From Akkermansiaceae bacterium (GTDB lineage Bacteria > Verrucomicrobiota > Verrucomicrobiia > Verrucomicrobiales > Akkermansiaceae), in assembly GCA_903906515.1 (NCBI GenBank), contig CAIVKO010000227.1:1-49375 (forward strand): a stretch of 49,375 nucleotides of DNA, given 5' to 3'. Both the position numbers and the translations under genes were made by a program. Of this stretch, positions 32,740 to 40,863 are shown piece after piece (position 1 is the first letter of the stretch; each line of letters begins with the position of its first letter). A model generated the notes under the pieces. That model was not told where the DNA came from. It did not search any database and worked only from the letters and a program-made list of their open reading frames with translations.

Positions 32740-34638
32740 TCACACTTCGATCTGTGTGCCGAGCTCGATCACGCGGTTGGGCGGCAGATTGAAGAACTCC
32801 ATGGCGCTTTGCGAACTGCGGCAGAGCAGGGCGAAAAAGCGCGATTGCCAGATCGGCATGTTCTTACGGGTGGGAACGATGGTTTCTCGACCGAGAAAGA
32901 AGCTGGTTTGGTTGGGATCGCAGATGAGATCGTGGCTGGCACAGGATCGGAGGATTTGCTGGACATCCGGCTGTTCCATGAACCCGTGGGATGAGATCAC
33001 CCGCCAAATCCCGGAGCCAACGTCGATGACCTCCAAGGATTCCCCCTCTTTCACCCTAGGGACACGCTGGGTCTGGAGGGTGAGAATGATGACTTTCTCG
33101 TGGAGGATTTTGTTGTGTTTCAGATTGTGCAGCAGGGCACCCGGAGTGGCGACGGTGGAACTGGAGAGAAAGACGGCGGTGCCACGAACGCGCACCGGTT
33201 CATGGCGTTTGAACGAATCCACAAGGTCGTCGAGAGGCAAGCTCATAGCGGCGAACTTGCCTGACAAGAACTGGCGTCCGCGTTTCCAGGTGAGCATGGT
33301 GAAGAGCAGTGCGGCTCCGATGCTCAGCGTAACCCAGCCGCCTTGCATCACTTTACTCAGATTCGTGATGGCGAAGCACGTCTCGATCAACATGAATGAG
33401 CCGCAGATTAACAATGCCTTCCAAACTGGCCAATTCCAGCAAGTGGTGGCAACCTGAATGAGAAGGATGCCGGTGATAAGCATGGTGAGACAGACGGCGA
33501 TGCCGTAAGCGGCGGCCAGATTGCTGGAGGTTTGGAATGCCAACACCAGTGTGATGCTGCCGATCATGATGGCGCGGTTGATCGGGGCCACATAGATTTG
33601 GCCGTGCTCGCTTTCCGAGGTGTGCCGGATCCTCAAACGCGGGATGAATCCCATCTGCACCGCCTGCATGGTCAGCGAAAAAGCCCCGGATATCAGTGCT
33701 TGCGAAGCGATCACCGCCGCCACCGCGCCTAGGATCACCAGAGGCAGCGAAAACCACGCCGGGGCCAAGCAGTAGAAGGGAGATTCAAGATTTTCCGTCG
33801 ATGGATTCGACAGGACCAGCGCTCCCTGGCCGAGGTAGTTTAGCAGAAGCGCGGGCTGCACGACGATGAACCAGGCGAGTCGGATCGGCTGGCGCCCGAA
33901 GTGGCCCATGTCTGCGTAGAGTGCCTCGCCGCCGGTGACGCAGAGGAAAACCCCGCCCAAGGTCATGGCGGAGTGGAGTTTGTGATCGATGAGGAATTTC
34001 AATCCAAACCAAGGATTGAACGCCTGTAGCACGGCGGGGTTCATCATGATGCCGCGCATGCCGAGGATGGCGATGACGATGAGCCACAACAACATCACCG
34101 GCCCGAAGAGGTTGCCAACACGACCAGTGCCGTGGCTTTGAATCGAAAAGAGTCCTAGCAAAATTGCCACCGTGATCGGCACGATGGCTTCTTCCAGGCT
34201 GGGGGCGGCAACTTTCAAACCTTCCACGGCGGAGAGTACTGAGATGGCGGGGGTGATGATGCCGTCCCCGAAGAGGAAGGAGGTTCCTAGCAGGGCCAGG
34301 ACCACCATGATGAAAGTGTGGCGCGATGTGTGTTTTTCGCCACGCACCATGCCGGGGAAACCGAGGGCCAGCAGGGCCAGAATCCCGCCCTCGCCCTCGT
34401 TGTCCGCCCGCATCACGAAGCTGATGTATTTGATACTGATGAGGCTGATGAGCGACCAGATGATCAGCGAGAGAATACCCAGCACATTGTCTTGGCTGGC
34501 ACCAACGCCGTGCGGGCCGGACAAACACTCGCGCAGCGCGTAGAGAGGACTGGTCCCGATGTCTCCGAAAACCACGCCAAGTGCTCCCATGGCAAGAAGC
34601 GCGGATCGTTTGGGCGAAGAAGGGGCGTTCAAGCTCAT
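32740..34638 (-). CDS. kup: Kup-type potassium uptake protein
   Basis: 632 residues from ATG 34638, which places the family start LLAMGALGVVFGDIGTSPLYALRE about 13 residues in, as in E. coli Kup; ATGs at 34692 and 34746 would extend it. About twelve membrane helices fill the N-terminal 440 residues, followed by a soluble cytoplasmic domain (VRVRGTAVFLSSS, KHNKILHEKVIILTLQTQR, and NMPIWQSRFFALL). Other family motifs: VMRADNEGEGGILALL and GEALYADMGHFG, the latter containing the conserved acidic residue. Kup proteins are low-affinity K+/H+ symporters, important under acid or low turgor. A monocistronic gene by its surroundings. Confidence 0.95.
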   Translation of the reverse strand: MSLNAPSSPKRSALLAMGALGVVFGDIGTSPLYALRECLSGPHGVGASQDNVLGILSLIIWSLISLISIKYISFVMRADNEGEGGILALLALGFPGMVRGEKHTSRHTFIMVVLALLGTSFLFGDGIITPAISVLSAVEGLKVAAPSLEEAIVPITVAILLGLFSIQSHGTGRVGNLFGPVMLLWLIVIAILGMRGIMMNPAVLQAFNPWFGLKFLIDHKLHSAMTLGGVFLCVTGGEALYADMGHFGRQPIRLAWFIVVQPALLLNYLGQGALVLSNPSTENLESPFYCLAPAWFSLPLVILGAVAAVIASQALISGAFSLTMQAVQMGFIPRLRIRHTSESEHGQIYVAPINRAIMIGSITLVLAFQTSSNLAAAYGIAVCLTMLITGILLIQVATTCWNWPVWKALLICGSFMLIETCFAITNLSKVMQGGWVTLSIGAALLFTMLTWKRGRQFLSGKFAAMSLPLDDLVDSFKRHEPVRVRGTAVFLSSSTVATPGALLHNLKHNKILHEKVIILTLQTQRVPRVKEGESLEVIDVGSGIWRVISSHGFMEQPDVQQILRSCASHDLICDPNQTSFFLGRETIVPTRKNMPIWQSRFFALLCRSSQSAMEFFNLPPNRVIELGTQIEV

Positions 34639-34883
34639 GGATAGGATCGAAGCACGCTTGCTGGTGGGGAAAGGCGCTTTCGGAGCCTTCATCGCCGCAA
34701 GGAGGGTGGGGATCAAACACCGGGATGCCTCCACCGACAAGGACATTTACCGGGAGTTCTGCATCAGGGAGATTTGGATCTGAAACCGGAGTGGAAACAC
34801 ATGCCGGTTCAAAGAGGAAACCGTAACCAAGTGGAGAAAACCAGAGGTGAATGACTCGACCGTCACAAATTGATCAGGAATGC

Positions 34884-35480
34884 CTACCCCTGCAAGATGC
34901 GCAACGCCCCGCGGACCATCGATTCCACCGGAGCGGCGGCATCGGCTTCGAGCACCTTTCGGACGGCTTTTCGGGCGTCCACCTGTTTGTATCCGAGGGC
35001 GATGAGGGCGAGTTCCGCATCAGCGGCGGGGGCGCTCACCTCGCCGGCGGCGGCGTCCTGCCAGGTGTCGGTTACCCCGACCTTATCCTTAAGTTCCAAC
35101 ACGATTCGTTCGGCGGTTTTTTTTCCAAGGCCCTTGATGCGCGAGAGTTCCGCGAGGTTTCCTGCGACGACACAGCTCTTGAAGCGAGAAACCGACATGC
35201 CGCTGAGCACCGCCATTGCGATTGCCGGGCCAATGCCGCTCACTCGGTCGATCAGCATCAGGAAGACATCGCGCTCCTCCTCGGTGGCGAATCCGTAGAG
35301 GGTGTGTGCGGTTTCCCGGATGTGAAGGTGGGTGCGCAAGTCCACCTCAAGCCCCTCAGTTGCATGCAGGCGGTCAAATGTGGAAAGCGGAACGAATACC
35401 TCATAGCCGACTCCGTGCACATCTACCACCAGGCGGTTTGGATACGCCTCGATCACTCGGCCTCTCAATCTCGCAATCAT
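34884..35480 (-). CDS. ruvA: Holliday junction DNA helicase subunit RuvA
   Basis: 198 residues, the normal length. RuvA binds four-way junctions and loads the RuvB motor. Domain I starts MIARLRGRVIEAYPNRLVVDV, domain II contains two helix-hairpin-helix motifs (LMLIDRVSGIGPAIAMAVLS and LSRIKGLGKKTAERIVLEL), and domain III, which contacts RuvB, is at the C-terminus (ELALIALGYKQVDARKAVRKVL). Neither ruvB nor ruvC is in the window. The gene stands between kup and tRNA-Arg. Confidence 0.95.
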   Translation of the reverse strand: MIARLRGRVIEAYPNRLVVDVHGVGYEVFVPLSTFDRLHATEGLEVDLRTHLHIRETAHTLYGFATEEERDVFLMLIDRVSGIGPAIAMAVLSGMSVSRFKSCVVAGNLAELSRIKGLGKKTAERIVLELKDKVGVTDTWQDAAAGEVSAPAADAELALIALGYKQVDARKAVRKVLEADAAAPVESMVRGALRILQG

Positions 35481-35560
35481 CGTGCGACCATCTTGGGCTG
35501 CGGGCTTTCCCAGTCAATGCGGATCACATCCAAGTTTTTTCTCCAATCGCACCGAATTTC

Positions 35561-35566
35561 TTGACA
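35561..35566 (+). promoter_or_regulatory. Possible -35 element of tRNA-Arg
   Basis: TTGACA lies 45 bp upstream of the tRNA-Arg gene. The matching -10 (CTTTCT at 17 bp) is poor, so only the -35 is convincing. Confidence 0.3.
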
Positions 35567-35611
35567 CCCGTCCAAAAACCATGCTTTCTGCCGCCCGCAC
35601 CACGCTGCAAA

Positions 35612-35685
35612 GCACCCGTAGCTCAATTGGATAGAGCGTCTGACTACGAATCAGAAGGTTAGGGGTTCGAGTCCCTTCGGGTGTA
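35612..35685 (+). tRNA. tRNA-Arg (anticodon ACG)
   Basis: Starts GCACCCGTAGCTCAATTGG. It has an acceptor stem GCACCCG/CGGGTGT (last pair G-U), an anticodon stem TCTGA/TCAGA around CTACGAA (anticodon ACG, which needs A-to-I editing to read CGU, CGC and CGA), and the T arm GGGTTCGAGTCCC. The CCA end is not encoded. Confidence 0.95.
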
Positions 35686-36105
35686 TATTTTATATCCCAT
35701 TCAAAATCAATGGGTTGGCTTCTGAAAAAGAAGCCCAAATTGACACCTCCCACCCGGTCATGATTACGGGTGGTGACAAATTGGTGACAACTGCGGCTTC
35801 GGCTCTGCCAACCAACTCAAGGCAATCGCGTTGCGACAGGAGAAAAACGCAGGGTCCCATCGCGGTCATGAAAACCGTCAATAAAGACATTGGGAGGCAT
35901 GAAAAAGGGGATTTTTAGTTCGTCGCCTTGGTGTTCGATGGTGATTTTATACTAATGAGCAGCCTGAATTTTTAGACTTCAAATGATCGGCCAGCCGGTT
36001 CTCATGATTTCGGGTTTCCCTGCTTGCATTCCCACCTCGATGGGGAAAGAATTCGCCAGAGTTCGGGGTTGTTGCCCCGTCTTGGTGTCTCAGCGCAATA
36101 CATTC
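35686..36105. other. Intergenic stretch after tRNA-Arg
   Basis: 420 bp without a supported gene. It contains a short direct repeat GGTGACAA at 35772-35779 and 35783-35790 (11-bp step). A 67-codon frame at 35715-35918 shows no family features. A tRNA 3' end followed by such sequence can be an old integration site, but no integrase is present here. The promoter of the isomerase gene should lie at its right end. Confidence 0.35.
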
Positions 36106-37173
36106 ATGAAATCATTTCTTTCCCTTTCACTGGTGGCGGCAGGCTTGGTCCTTCCGGGGCTTGACGCCCTTGCCCAGCAAGCTCCTGCACCGGTTCGGCC
36201 ACCGGCACCGGCTCGGCCACCGGGACAGGCCCCCGTTGCCAGCGGGCCTATCGAGGTCAATGGCATCGCCGCCAAGGTGAACGGTCGGGTCATCACCAAG
36301 AACCAGGTTTCATTCATGTTGGCACCGATGTATGCCCAGCTTGCCGCCCAATATCCGCGCCGTGGTCCGCAGTCGCCGTTCGAGGCCAAGTTCAAGGAGG
36401 CTAAAGCCAAGGTGCTCCAGGAATTGGTGGACAGGGCGATCATCCTCGATGAGTTCAAAAAACTCGGTGCATCCATCAAACCCCACATCGTCGATGACGA
36501 GGTGAAACGCCAGATGCGCGAGCTTTTCAACGGTGACGAGGCGAAATTCCGCGAGGAACTCAAACGCAATCGCCTCACCATGGAGGGATACCGCGAAATG
36601 ACCCGTGAGAAAATGGTTGTCCAGTCGATGCGCGCCCAGCAGTTCTCGGACGCGCCACCACCCCTTCCTAACGAAATCCAGAAGGAATATAGCGAGGTGA
36701 AACTCAATTTGCGTGATTTCACCAAAGACATGATTTCATTTCAAAAAATCTTCATCCCTGCCTCCGATCCCCAGAACCCCGCCGCGACCCCCGATTCACA
36801 ACTGACCCTGGCCGAGGATGTCGTCAATCAACTCGCCGATGGCAAAGACTTCGCGGAACTCGCCAAGACGTATTCCAAAGACGCCTTTGCCGATAAGGGA
36901 GGGAAGCAGGAAAACGTCCCACGCACCGATCTTTCCCCTGAATTTGCTTCGATCCTCTTCGAAGCTCCTGTCGGGAAAATCGTCGGCCCTCTCAAGGATC
37001 CCATGGGCTTCACTATCGTCAAGCCGATCAAGATCGACTACGGTCCTTCTCCGTCTCTTGAGAAAGTCCGCGACATGATCCAGGATCGTGTGCGCAAAAA
37101 GAAAACCTCCGCCCAATACGAACGTTGGATCGAGTCCCGCCGCAAGCGCGCTATGATCGACATTCGGATCTGA
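36106..37173 (+). CDS. Parvulin-type peptidyl-prolyl isomerase (SurA-like), periplasmic
   Basis: 355 residues from ATG 36106, which gives a good signal peptide (MKSFLSLSLVAAGLVLPG, cleavage near ALAQ). A Pro/Ala-rich linker follows to about residue 48. The SurA-N-like chaperone part (VNGIAAKVNGRVITKNQV, VLQELVDRAIILDEFKKLG, VKRQMRELFNGDEAKFREEL) covers about residues 48-205. A parvulin rotamase domain (SFQKIFIPA, DFAELAKTYSKDAFADKGG, SPEFASILFEAPVGKIVGP, GFTIVKPIKI) lies at about 210-315. Proteins of this type help fold outer-membrane proteins. The frame is open upstream to 35983 but the extra part is not protein-like. Confidence 0.9.
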   Translation: MKSFLSLSLVAAGLVLPGLDALAQQAPAPVRPPAPARPPGQAPVASGPIEVNGIAAKVNGRVITKNQVSFMLAPMYAQLAAQYPRRGPQSPFEAKFKEAKAKVLQELVDRAIILDEFKKLGASIKPHIVDDEVKRQMRELFNGDEAKFREELKRNRLTMEGYREMTREKMVVQSMRAQQFSDAPPPLPNEIQKEYSEVKLNLRDFTKDMISFQKIFIPASDPQNPAATPDSQLTLAEDVVNQLADGKDFAELAKTYSKDAFADKGGKQENVPRTDLSPEFASILFEAPVGKIVGPLKDPMGFTIVKPIKIDYGPSPSLEKVRDMIQDRVRKKKTSAQYERWIESRRKRAMIDIRI

Positions 37174-37183
37174 GGCGACGCAC

Positions 37184-37292
37184 TTGTAGCGGCGGTCTAT
37201 GACCGTCGCAAATTGTCTCCCCGAGAGCGGGGTGCCAAAGAAGAGCTTCGCGCATTTCATGGGCATCGACGCTCATAGAGCGACGCTACAAG
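37184..37292. repeat. Palindromic repeat family A, copy 2
   Basis: Same element as at 7043-7138: left arm TTGTAGCGGCGGTCTATGAC, right arm ending GAGCGACGCTACAAG. The middle differs and holds a small hairpin (CCCCGAGAGCGGGG). The TAG inside CTTGTAG (minus strand) is the stop codon of the methyltransferase gene at 37286. It fills nearly all the space between two convergent genes. Confidence 0.8.
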
Positions 37293-38074
37293 CGTTCCTG
37301 TTTGCTCAGCATCGTGGCTTCGTAGGTGAGAATGCCGTCGAAGTCCTCACGATCCGGATCGGTCGTGGTCCGCGCGGGGTCGAAGTCGAGGAAGAAGCGG
37401 TCGATTCTGAAACCGGCGTGGTCTAGCAGGCGGACCATTTCGGTGTGCTCGATCCAGCGGATCGACTGGCGGGATTCATGCTTGGCCGGATTTGGACCGG
37501 TCAATGAGTAGCGGTGTTCGCGATGGATGACGCGGTTCCCGTGATCCAGTCGGTGGCGGGTTTCCAGCAACCCCTCGCCTCCGCCAGTGAGTTTTACCTG
37601 GTGGTCGGGATACCATTGGTTTTCCGGCAGGTCGCCTAACAATTCTGCATAGGGCATGAACACTGTTAGGTAAAGCCCGCCGCCTGTTTCCAACCAGCGG
37701 CTCCAGTGGCGTAGCGCGGCATCCGGATCGGGCGCGAGTTGCAGGGTGAAGGCCGGGGCGAGCAATGCCTGATAGACCCGCGGCGGATTCCATGTCGTCA
37801 TGTCTCCAGAGTGGACGATGGGATCCAGTCCGTGACGCACAGCGCGTTTTCGGCCGAGATCGATCATGTCCGGGGATAGTTCCAGTCCCTCCACCGCGAG
37901 ACCCGCCGCAAGCAGCGGGCACATCAACCGACCGGACCCGCAGCCGATTTCAAGGGCTGTTCCCGGGTGTTTGCGGAGGAAATTCTCCATCAAGCGGACT
38001 TCCGAAGCCTCGTCCTCCGCCTCCCAGAATGCATCATGGAGCTCGGCTTCAAGGGAAAGATAGGGTTGGGACAC
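37286..38074 (-). CDS. Class I SAM-dependent methyltransferase
   Basis: 262 residues. The SAM-binding motif I is ALEIGCGSGRLMCPLLAAG (about residues 40-58), with the acidic motif II residue in VEGLELSPDMI and a later motif (YQALLAPAFTLQLA). The rest resembles small-molecule or tRNA-type methyltransferases of the Methyltransf_25/11 families; the substrate is not recognisable. The last residues are encoded inside repeat copy 2 and the stop is provided by the repeat. A monocistronic gene by its surroundings. Confidence 0.88.
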   Translation of the reverse strand: MSQPYLSLEAELHDAFWEAEDEASEVRLMENFLRKHPGTALEIGCGSGRLMCPLLAAGLAVEGLELSPDMIDLGRKRAVRHGLDPIVHSGDMTTWNPPRVYQALLAPAFTLQLAPDPDAALRHWSRWLETGGGLYLTVFMPYAELLGDLPENQWYPDHQVKLTGGGEGLLETRHRLDHGNRVIHREHRYSLTGPNPAKHESRQSIRWIEHTEMVRLLDHAGFRIDRFFLDFDPARTTTDPDREDFDGILTYEATMLSKQERL

Positions 38075-38115
38075 GGGGCGAGTGTGGCAGATGATGGCTC
38101 GGATAGCAAACCCGG

Positions 38116-38300
38116 GCTAGGTAGTGCCTCGATGAGGTTTTATGAGAAAGGCGATTCACGCTAGGTAGCGCCGCCTCGATGAGGCGGCATGCAAATGAGA
38201 TCAGAATGCGTGGATCAAGAAAAGACGGAACGGCTGCCCTTGAGATTTTTCATTCTCTTCGCATACGCGTGCGCTCTCATCGAGAGCGCGCTACCTTTGC
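38116..38300. repeat. Palindromic repeat family C
   Basis: A partial unit (GCTAGGTAGTGCCTCGATG at 38116-38134) is followed by a full element at 38160-38300. The left arm carries GCCGCCTCGATGAGGCGGC and the right arm GCGCTCTCATCGAGAGCGC, each a perfect hairpin, and the arms pair with each other through GGTAGCGC-type ends. The architecture (long palindrome with a hairpin in each arm, core C-TCGATGAG) parallels family A but the sequence differs. It lies between the methyltransferase and EVE genes, ending 11 bp short of the EVE stop. Confidence 0.65.
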
Positions 38301-38310
38301 CATGCGGGCT

Positions 38311-38775
38311 CTATCGTTTCCAACCCGCGAGCTTGCAGGCGCGCTGGAAATGGAGCGCCTCCACCGGCGTGATCGAGAGGCGGGTGCCGCGTTGACACAC
38401 CATCATTTCTGATAGAACGGGATCGGCCTTGATGGCATCCAATGCGAGGATTTCCGCGAAGCGTCCGACAAACTCGAAGTCCACCAGCCACCAGCGCGGA
38501 TTTTCACGGGTGGATTTGGGGTCGAAGTATTCGCTCCGTTCGTCGAACTGCGTGGCATCGGGGTAGGGGAGTCCGGCCACTTTCGCCACACCGGTGATTC
38601 CGGGTGGTTTGGCATTGGAGTGGTAAAACAGGGCGAGGTCTCCGGGTTTCATGTCCTTCCACATGAAATTCCGCGCCTGATAGTTTCTAACACCCGACCA
38701 CGGTTCCCGTTTGACGCGGGCCAGATCATCGATCGAAAACACGTCGGGCTCGGATTTGATCAACCAGTGGCGCAT
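38311..38775 (-). CDS. EVE domain protein
   Basis: 154 residues from ATG 38775, giving the family start MRHWLIKSEPDVFSIDDL; an ATG at 38823 would add 16 residues. EVE domains (PUA-related fold) are thought to recognise modified bases in DNA or RNA. Motifs: GVRNYQARNFMWKDMKPGDLALFYHSN, GVAKVAGLPYPDATQFD, and WWLVDFEFV. In other genomes EVE proteins are also found in restriction or toxin contexts; here a toxin-antitoxin pair lies next to it, but no restriction system is visible. The function is uncertain. Confidence 0.9.
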   Translation of the reverse strand: MRHWLIKSEPDVFSIDDLARVKREPWSGVRNYQARNFMWKDMKPGDLALFYHSNAKPPGITGVAKVAGLPYPDATQFDERSEYFDPKSTRENPRWWLVDFEFVGRFAEILALDAIKADPVLSEMMVCQRGTRLSITPVEALHFQRACKLAGWKR

Positions 38776-38809
38776 TTTCGTGGGATGTTGGTGCACGAGG
38801 CCTTCATAT

Positions 38810-39262
38810 TCATAGTGGGACAATGAGTCCTTCTGCCTCGGCGAGTTTTTTCTGGTTTCCGTCGAATGTGAGGAATTCCTTCATCCCCAACTCGATCGCT
38901 GTTGCCACATGAAGGATGTCCATGGAACGATGTCCGCAAGCATCCGTATAAAGCTCGCTGAGTCGCTCGGCAGCAAGGTGAATCTGCGGCCAGGGAGCAG
39001 GGACGGTGATGACTTGACCACTGACCAAATCTGATTTCAAATCCGCTAGCATTTTGATTCCTTCTGCCCGTGGATATCCTTTGGCCAAATCGTGGCGGTG
39101 CAGTCTGATCTGGAATCGCACGGCTTGCTTGAACTCATAGAGTAGCAATGTCGTGACCTCCAGAGGTCCCGGCATGGCGGCATAATAGGCTGCGGCTTCA
39201 GCAGAGTTGGCCTGAAGTCGATACAAAGCGCAAAGAAATGAAGTGTCTGGGTAAGCCTTCAT
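38810..39262 (-). CDS. PIN-domain toxin (VapC type)
   Basis: 150 residues. PIN domain ribonuclease with all expected acidic residues: D6 (YPDTSFL), E43 (LLYEFKQA), D115 (RSMDILHVATA) and D134 (LTFDGNQ). VapC toxins cut tRNA or rRNA when free of antitoxin. The start ATG shares one base with the antitoxin stop (TGATG), as usual for type II pairs. It is transcribed after the antitoxin from the promoter near 39533-39560. Confidence 0.9.
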   Translation of the reverse strand: MKAYPDTSFLCALYRLQANSAEAAAYYAAMPGPLEVTTLLLYEFKQAVRFQIRLHRHDLAKGYPRAEGIKMLADLKSDLVSGQVITVPAPWPQIHLAAERLSELYTDACGHRSMDILHVATAIELGMKEFLTFDGNQKKLAEAEGLIVPL

Positions 39263-39525
39263 CAGCCCATGTCATCAGCCAGTTCATCCGCGCGCATGGC
39301 TGCAACCTGCTCCATGGTGAAAATGCGACCACTCCAGGTTTCCTGCAATCTGGCCATGATGTCCACTTTGGGCGGACGTGGCTGGGATGAGCAGGCTCCC
39401 AAAGCCGGAACTAATGTGGCAATCACTTTTCCCCGCTTGCTGATATTGACGGATTCGCCTTCATGAACCCACGATTCAATGCGGGGAAATTCATTCCGGA
39501 GTTCTCTGACAGTTGCTGTCTTCAT
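39262..39525 (-). CDS. Phd/YefM-like antitoxin
   Basis: 87 residues from ATG 39525. The N-terminal DNA-binding region (TATVRELRNEFPRIESWVHE, VNISKRGKVIATLVPA) is that of Phd/YefM antitoxins. The C-terminal tail (IMARLQETWSGRIFTMEQVA) would cover the toxin. In-frame ATG codons upstream exist, but this start fits the family and the promoter. It probably represses its own promoter. Confidence 0.88.
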   Translation of the reverse strand: MKTATVRELRNEFPRIESWVHEGESVNISKRGKVIATLVPALGACSSQPRPPKVDIMARLQETWSGRIFTMEQVAAMRADELADDMG

Positions 39526-39532
39526 GTGATTC

Positions 39533-39560
39533 AAAATATGTCTCACGGAAGATTTGTCAA
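39533..39560 (-). promoter_or_regulatory. Promoter of toxin-antitoxin pair 1, leaderless
   Basis: Minus strand TTGACA (39560-39555), 16 bp, TATTTT (39538-39533). The expected transcription start, about 7 nt further, falls at or next to the antitoxin ATG (39525), so the mRNA should be leaderless or nearly so. Confidence 0.6.
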
Positions 39561-39615
39561 TGAGCGATTTTCAGATCTCACACACTCTTTTGTGTCTTGA
39601 AGTATCGAGTCTCTT

Positions 39616-40566
39616 TCACGCCTGCTCCTTGGCGGCACGCACATCGGCTTCGATCGCCTCCAGCACGTCCAACTCGGGACGGAAATCCGCCGCGTGATAG
39701 GAACTGCGCACCAACGGACCGCTGGCGACATGCCGGAATCCTTTGGCCAACGCGATTTCCTTATACTCCGCAAACATCTCCGGCGTGACGTATTCGATCA
39801 CAGGCAGGTGTTTGGGGCTCGGCCGCAAATACTGGCCCAGCGTGAGCACGGTCACATCATGGGCACGCAGGTCGTCGAAGGCTTGCAGGACTTCATCATA
39901 ACGCTCGCCCAGTCCCAGCATGATGCCGCTCTTGGTGGCAACCACCCCTTTGACCATGGCTGTGGCCTTTTTCAGGACCGTGAGACTGCGTTGGTATTGG
40001 GCACGGGAACGGACCAATGGCGTGAGTCGCTCAACTGTTTCGATGTTGTGATTGAAAATGTGTGGTCGCGCATCCATCACCATTTGCAGCGCCCAATCGC
40101 GGTCATTGAAATCCGGAACCAAGACTTCAATGATCGTCGTGGGATTGACTTCCCTAACCGCTTCAATGGTTTGTTTGAAATGCTCAGCGCCGCCATCACG
40201 CAGGTCATCGCGGGCCACCGCGGTGATGACGACGTGCTTGAGTTTCATGCGTCGGGTGGCTTCGGCGACGCGTTGCGGTTCATCGGCTTCGAGTGGATCG
40301 GGCTTGGCGGTTTTGACGGCGCAGAATCCGCAGGCGCGGGTGCATTTTTCGCCGGCGATCATGAAGGTGGCGGTGCCGTGGCTCCAACATTCCCAGCGGT
40401 TCGGGCACTGGGCCTCTTCGCAGACCGTGACCAGTTTCAGGTCGGTCACGAGGGATTTGGTGGACCAGAATGTGGGATCGTTCGGGAGCCGGACTTTGAT
40501 CCAGGATGGCTTCTGGTTCCGGTGCAAGGCAGGATCTAGCGTGGTTTTGGGGCCGCAACAACTCAT
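39616..40566 (-). CDS. lipA: Lipoyl synthase
   Basis: 316 residues. Radical-SAM enzyme that inserts two sulfurs into protein-bound octanoyl groups. The auxiliary Fe-S cluster cysteines are in VCEEAQCPNRWEC (about residues 49-60) and the radical-SAM cysteines in CTRACGFC (about 78-85). Other motifs: TATFMIAGEKCTR, VTAVARDDLRDGGAEHF, and the conserved C-terminal GPLVRSSYHA, whose serine binds the auxiliary cluster. The start MSCCGPKT adds two extra cysteines of unknown meaning. No lipB is in the window. Confidence 0.96.
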   Translation of the reverse strand: MSCCGPKTTLDPALHRNQKPSWIKVRLPNDPTFWSTKSLVTDLKLVTVCEEAQCPNRWECWSHGTATFMIAGEKCTRACGFCAVKTAKPDPLEADEPQRVAEATRRMKLKHVVITAVARDDLRDGGAEHFKQTIEAVREVNPTTIIEVLVPDFNDRDWALQMVMDARPHIFNHNIETVERLTPLVRSRAQYQRSLTVLKKATAMVKGVVATKSGIMLGLGERYDEVLQAFDDLRAHDVTVLTLGQYLRPSPKHLPVIEYVTPEMFAEYKEIALAKGFRHVASGPLVRSSYHAADFRPELDVLEAIEADVRAAKEQA

Positions 40567-40614
40567 GACGGCGGGAACCTACGCACGCTTGCTCTGGCGG
40601 GAAAGGGGAAAGTG

Positions 40615-40796
40615 CTCTGAGAGCCGTCTGAATATTGGCATAGGCAGGGACCGGTCTCCCGAGCGGTCCGCGTGAATGAAAAGCGGGAGACCAGCCATGT
40701 TCGGATTTTCAAGCATTTCATGCGCGGATTCATTCTCATTCCATTCACCGGACCGCTCGGGAGATCGATCCCTGCCATTTTTAAGACAGGCTCTGA
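40615..40796. repeat. Palindromic repeat family B, copy 1
   Basis: Arms GGCAGGGACCGGTCTCCCGA (40643 onwards) and the reverse complement around 40742-40776 agree at about 31 of 35 positions, and outer blocks (TGAGAGCC-type left, AAGACAGGCTCTGA right) also match. It fills the space between lipA and the rhomboid gene. A second copy lies at 42576-42745, on the other side of the rhomboid-mazG pair. Confidence 0.75.
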
Positions 40797-40863
40797 ATGA
40801 TTCACGGATTTTGCCTCACCTGGTCTTGCGTGTGGTCTTTTGGCGTGCTAATTCACCCAGCAG

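Noticed and set aside
32702-33457. 251-codon plus-strand frame
   Set aside because: Antisense to kup, with no recognisable protein.
33785-34720. 311-codon minus-strand frame rich in Arg, His and Pro
   Set aside because: Same strand but other frame of kup; typical composition of a frame-shifted shadow in GC-rich DNA.
35715-35918. 67-codon frame after tRNA-Arg
   Set aside because: No signal, domain or ribosome-binding site; composition is unremarkable. Could be a decayed fragment, but not supported as a gene.
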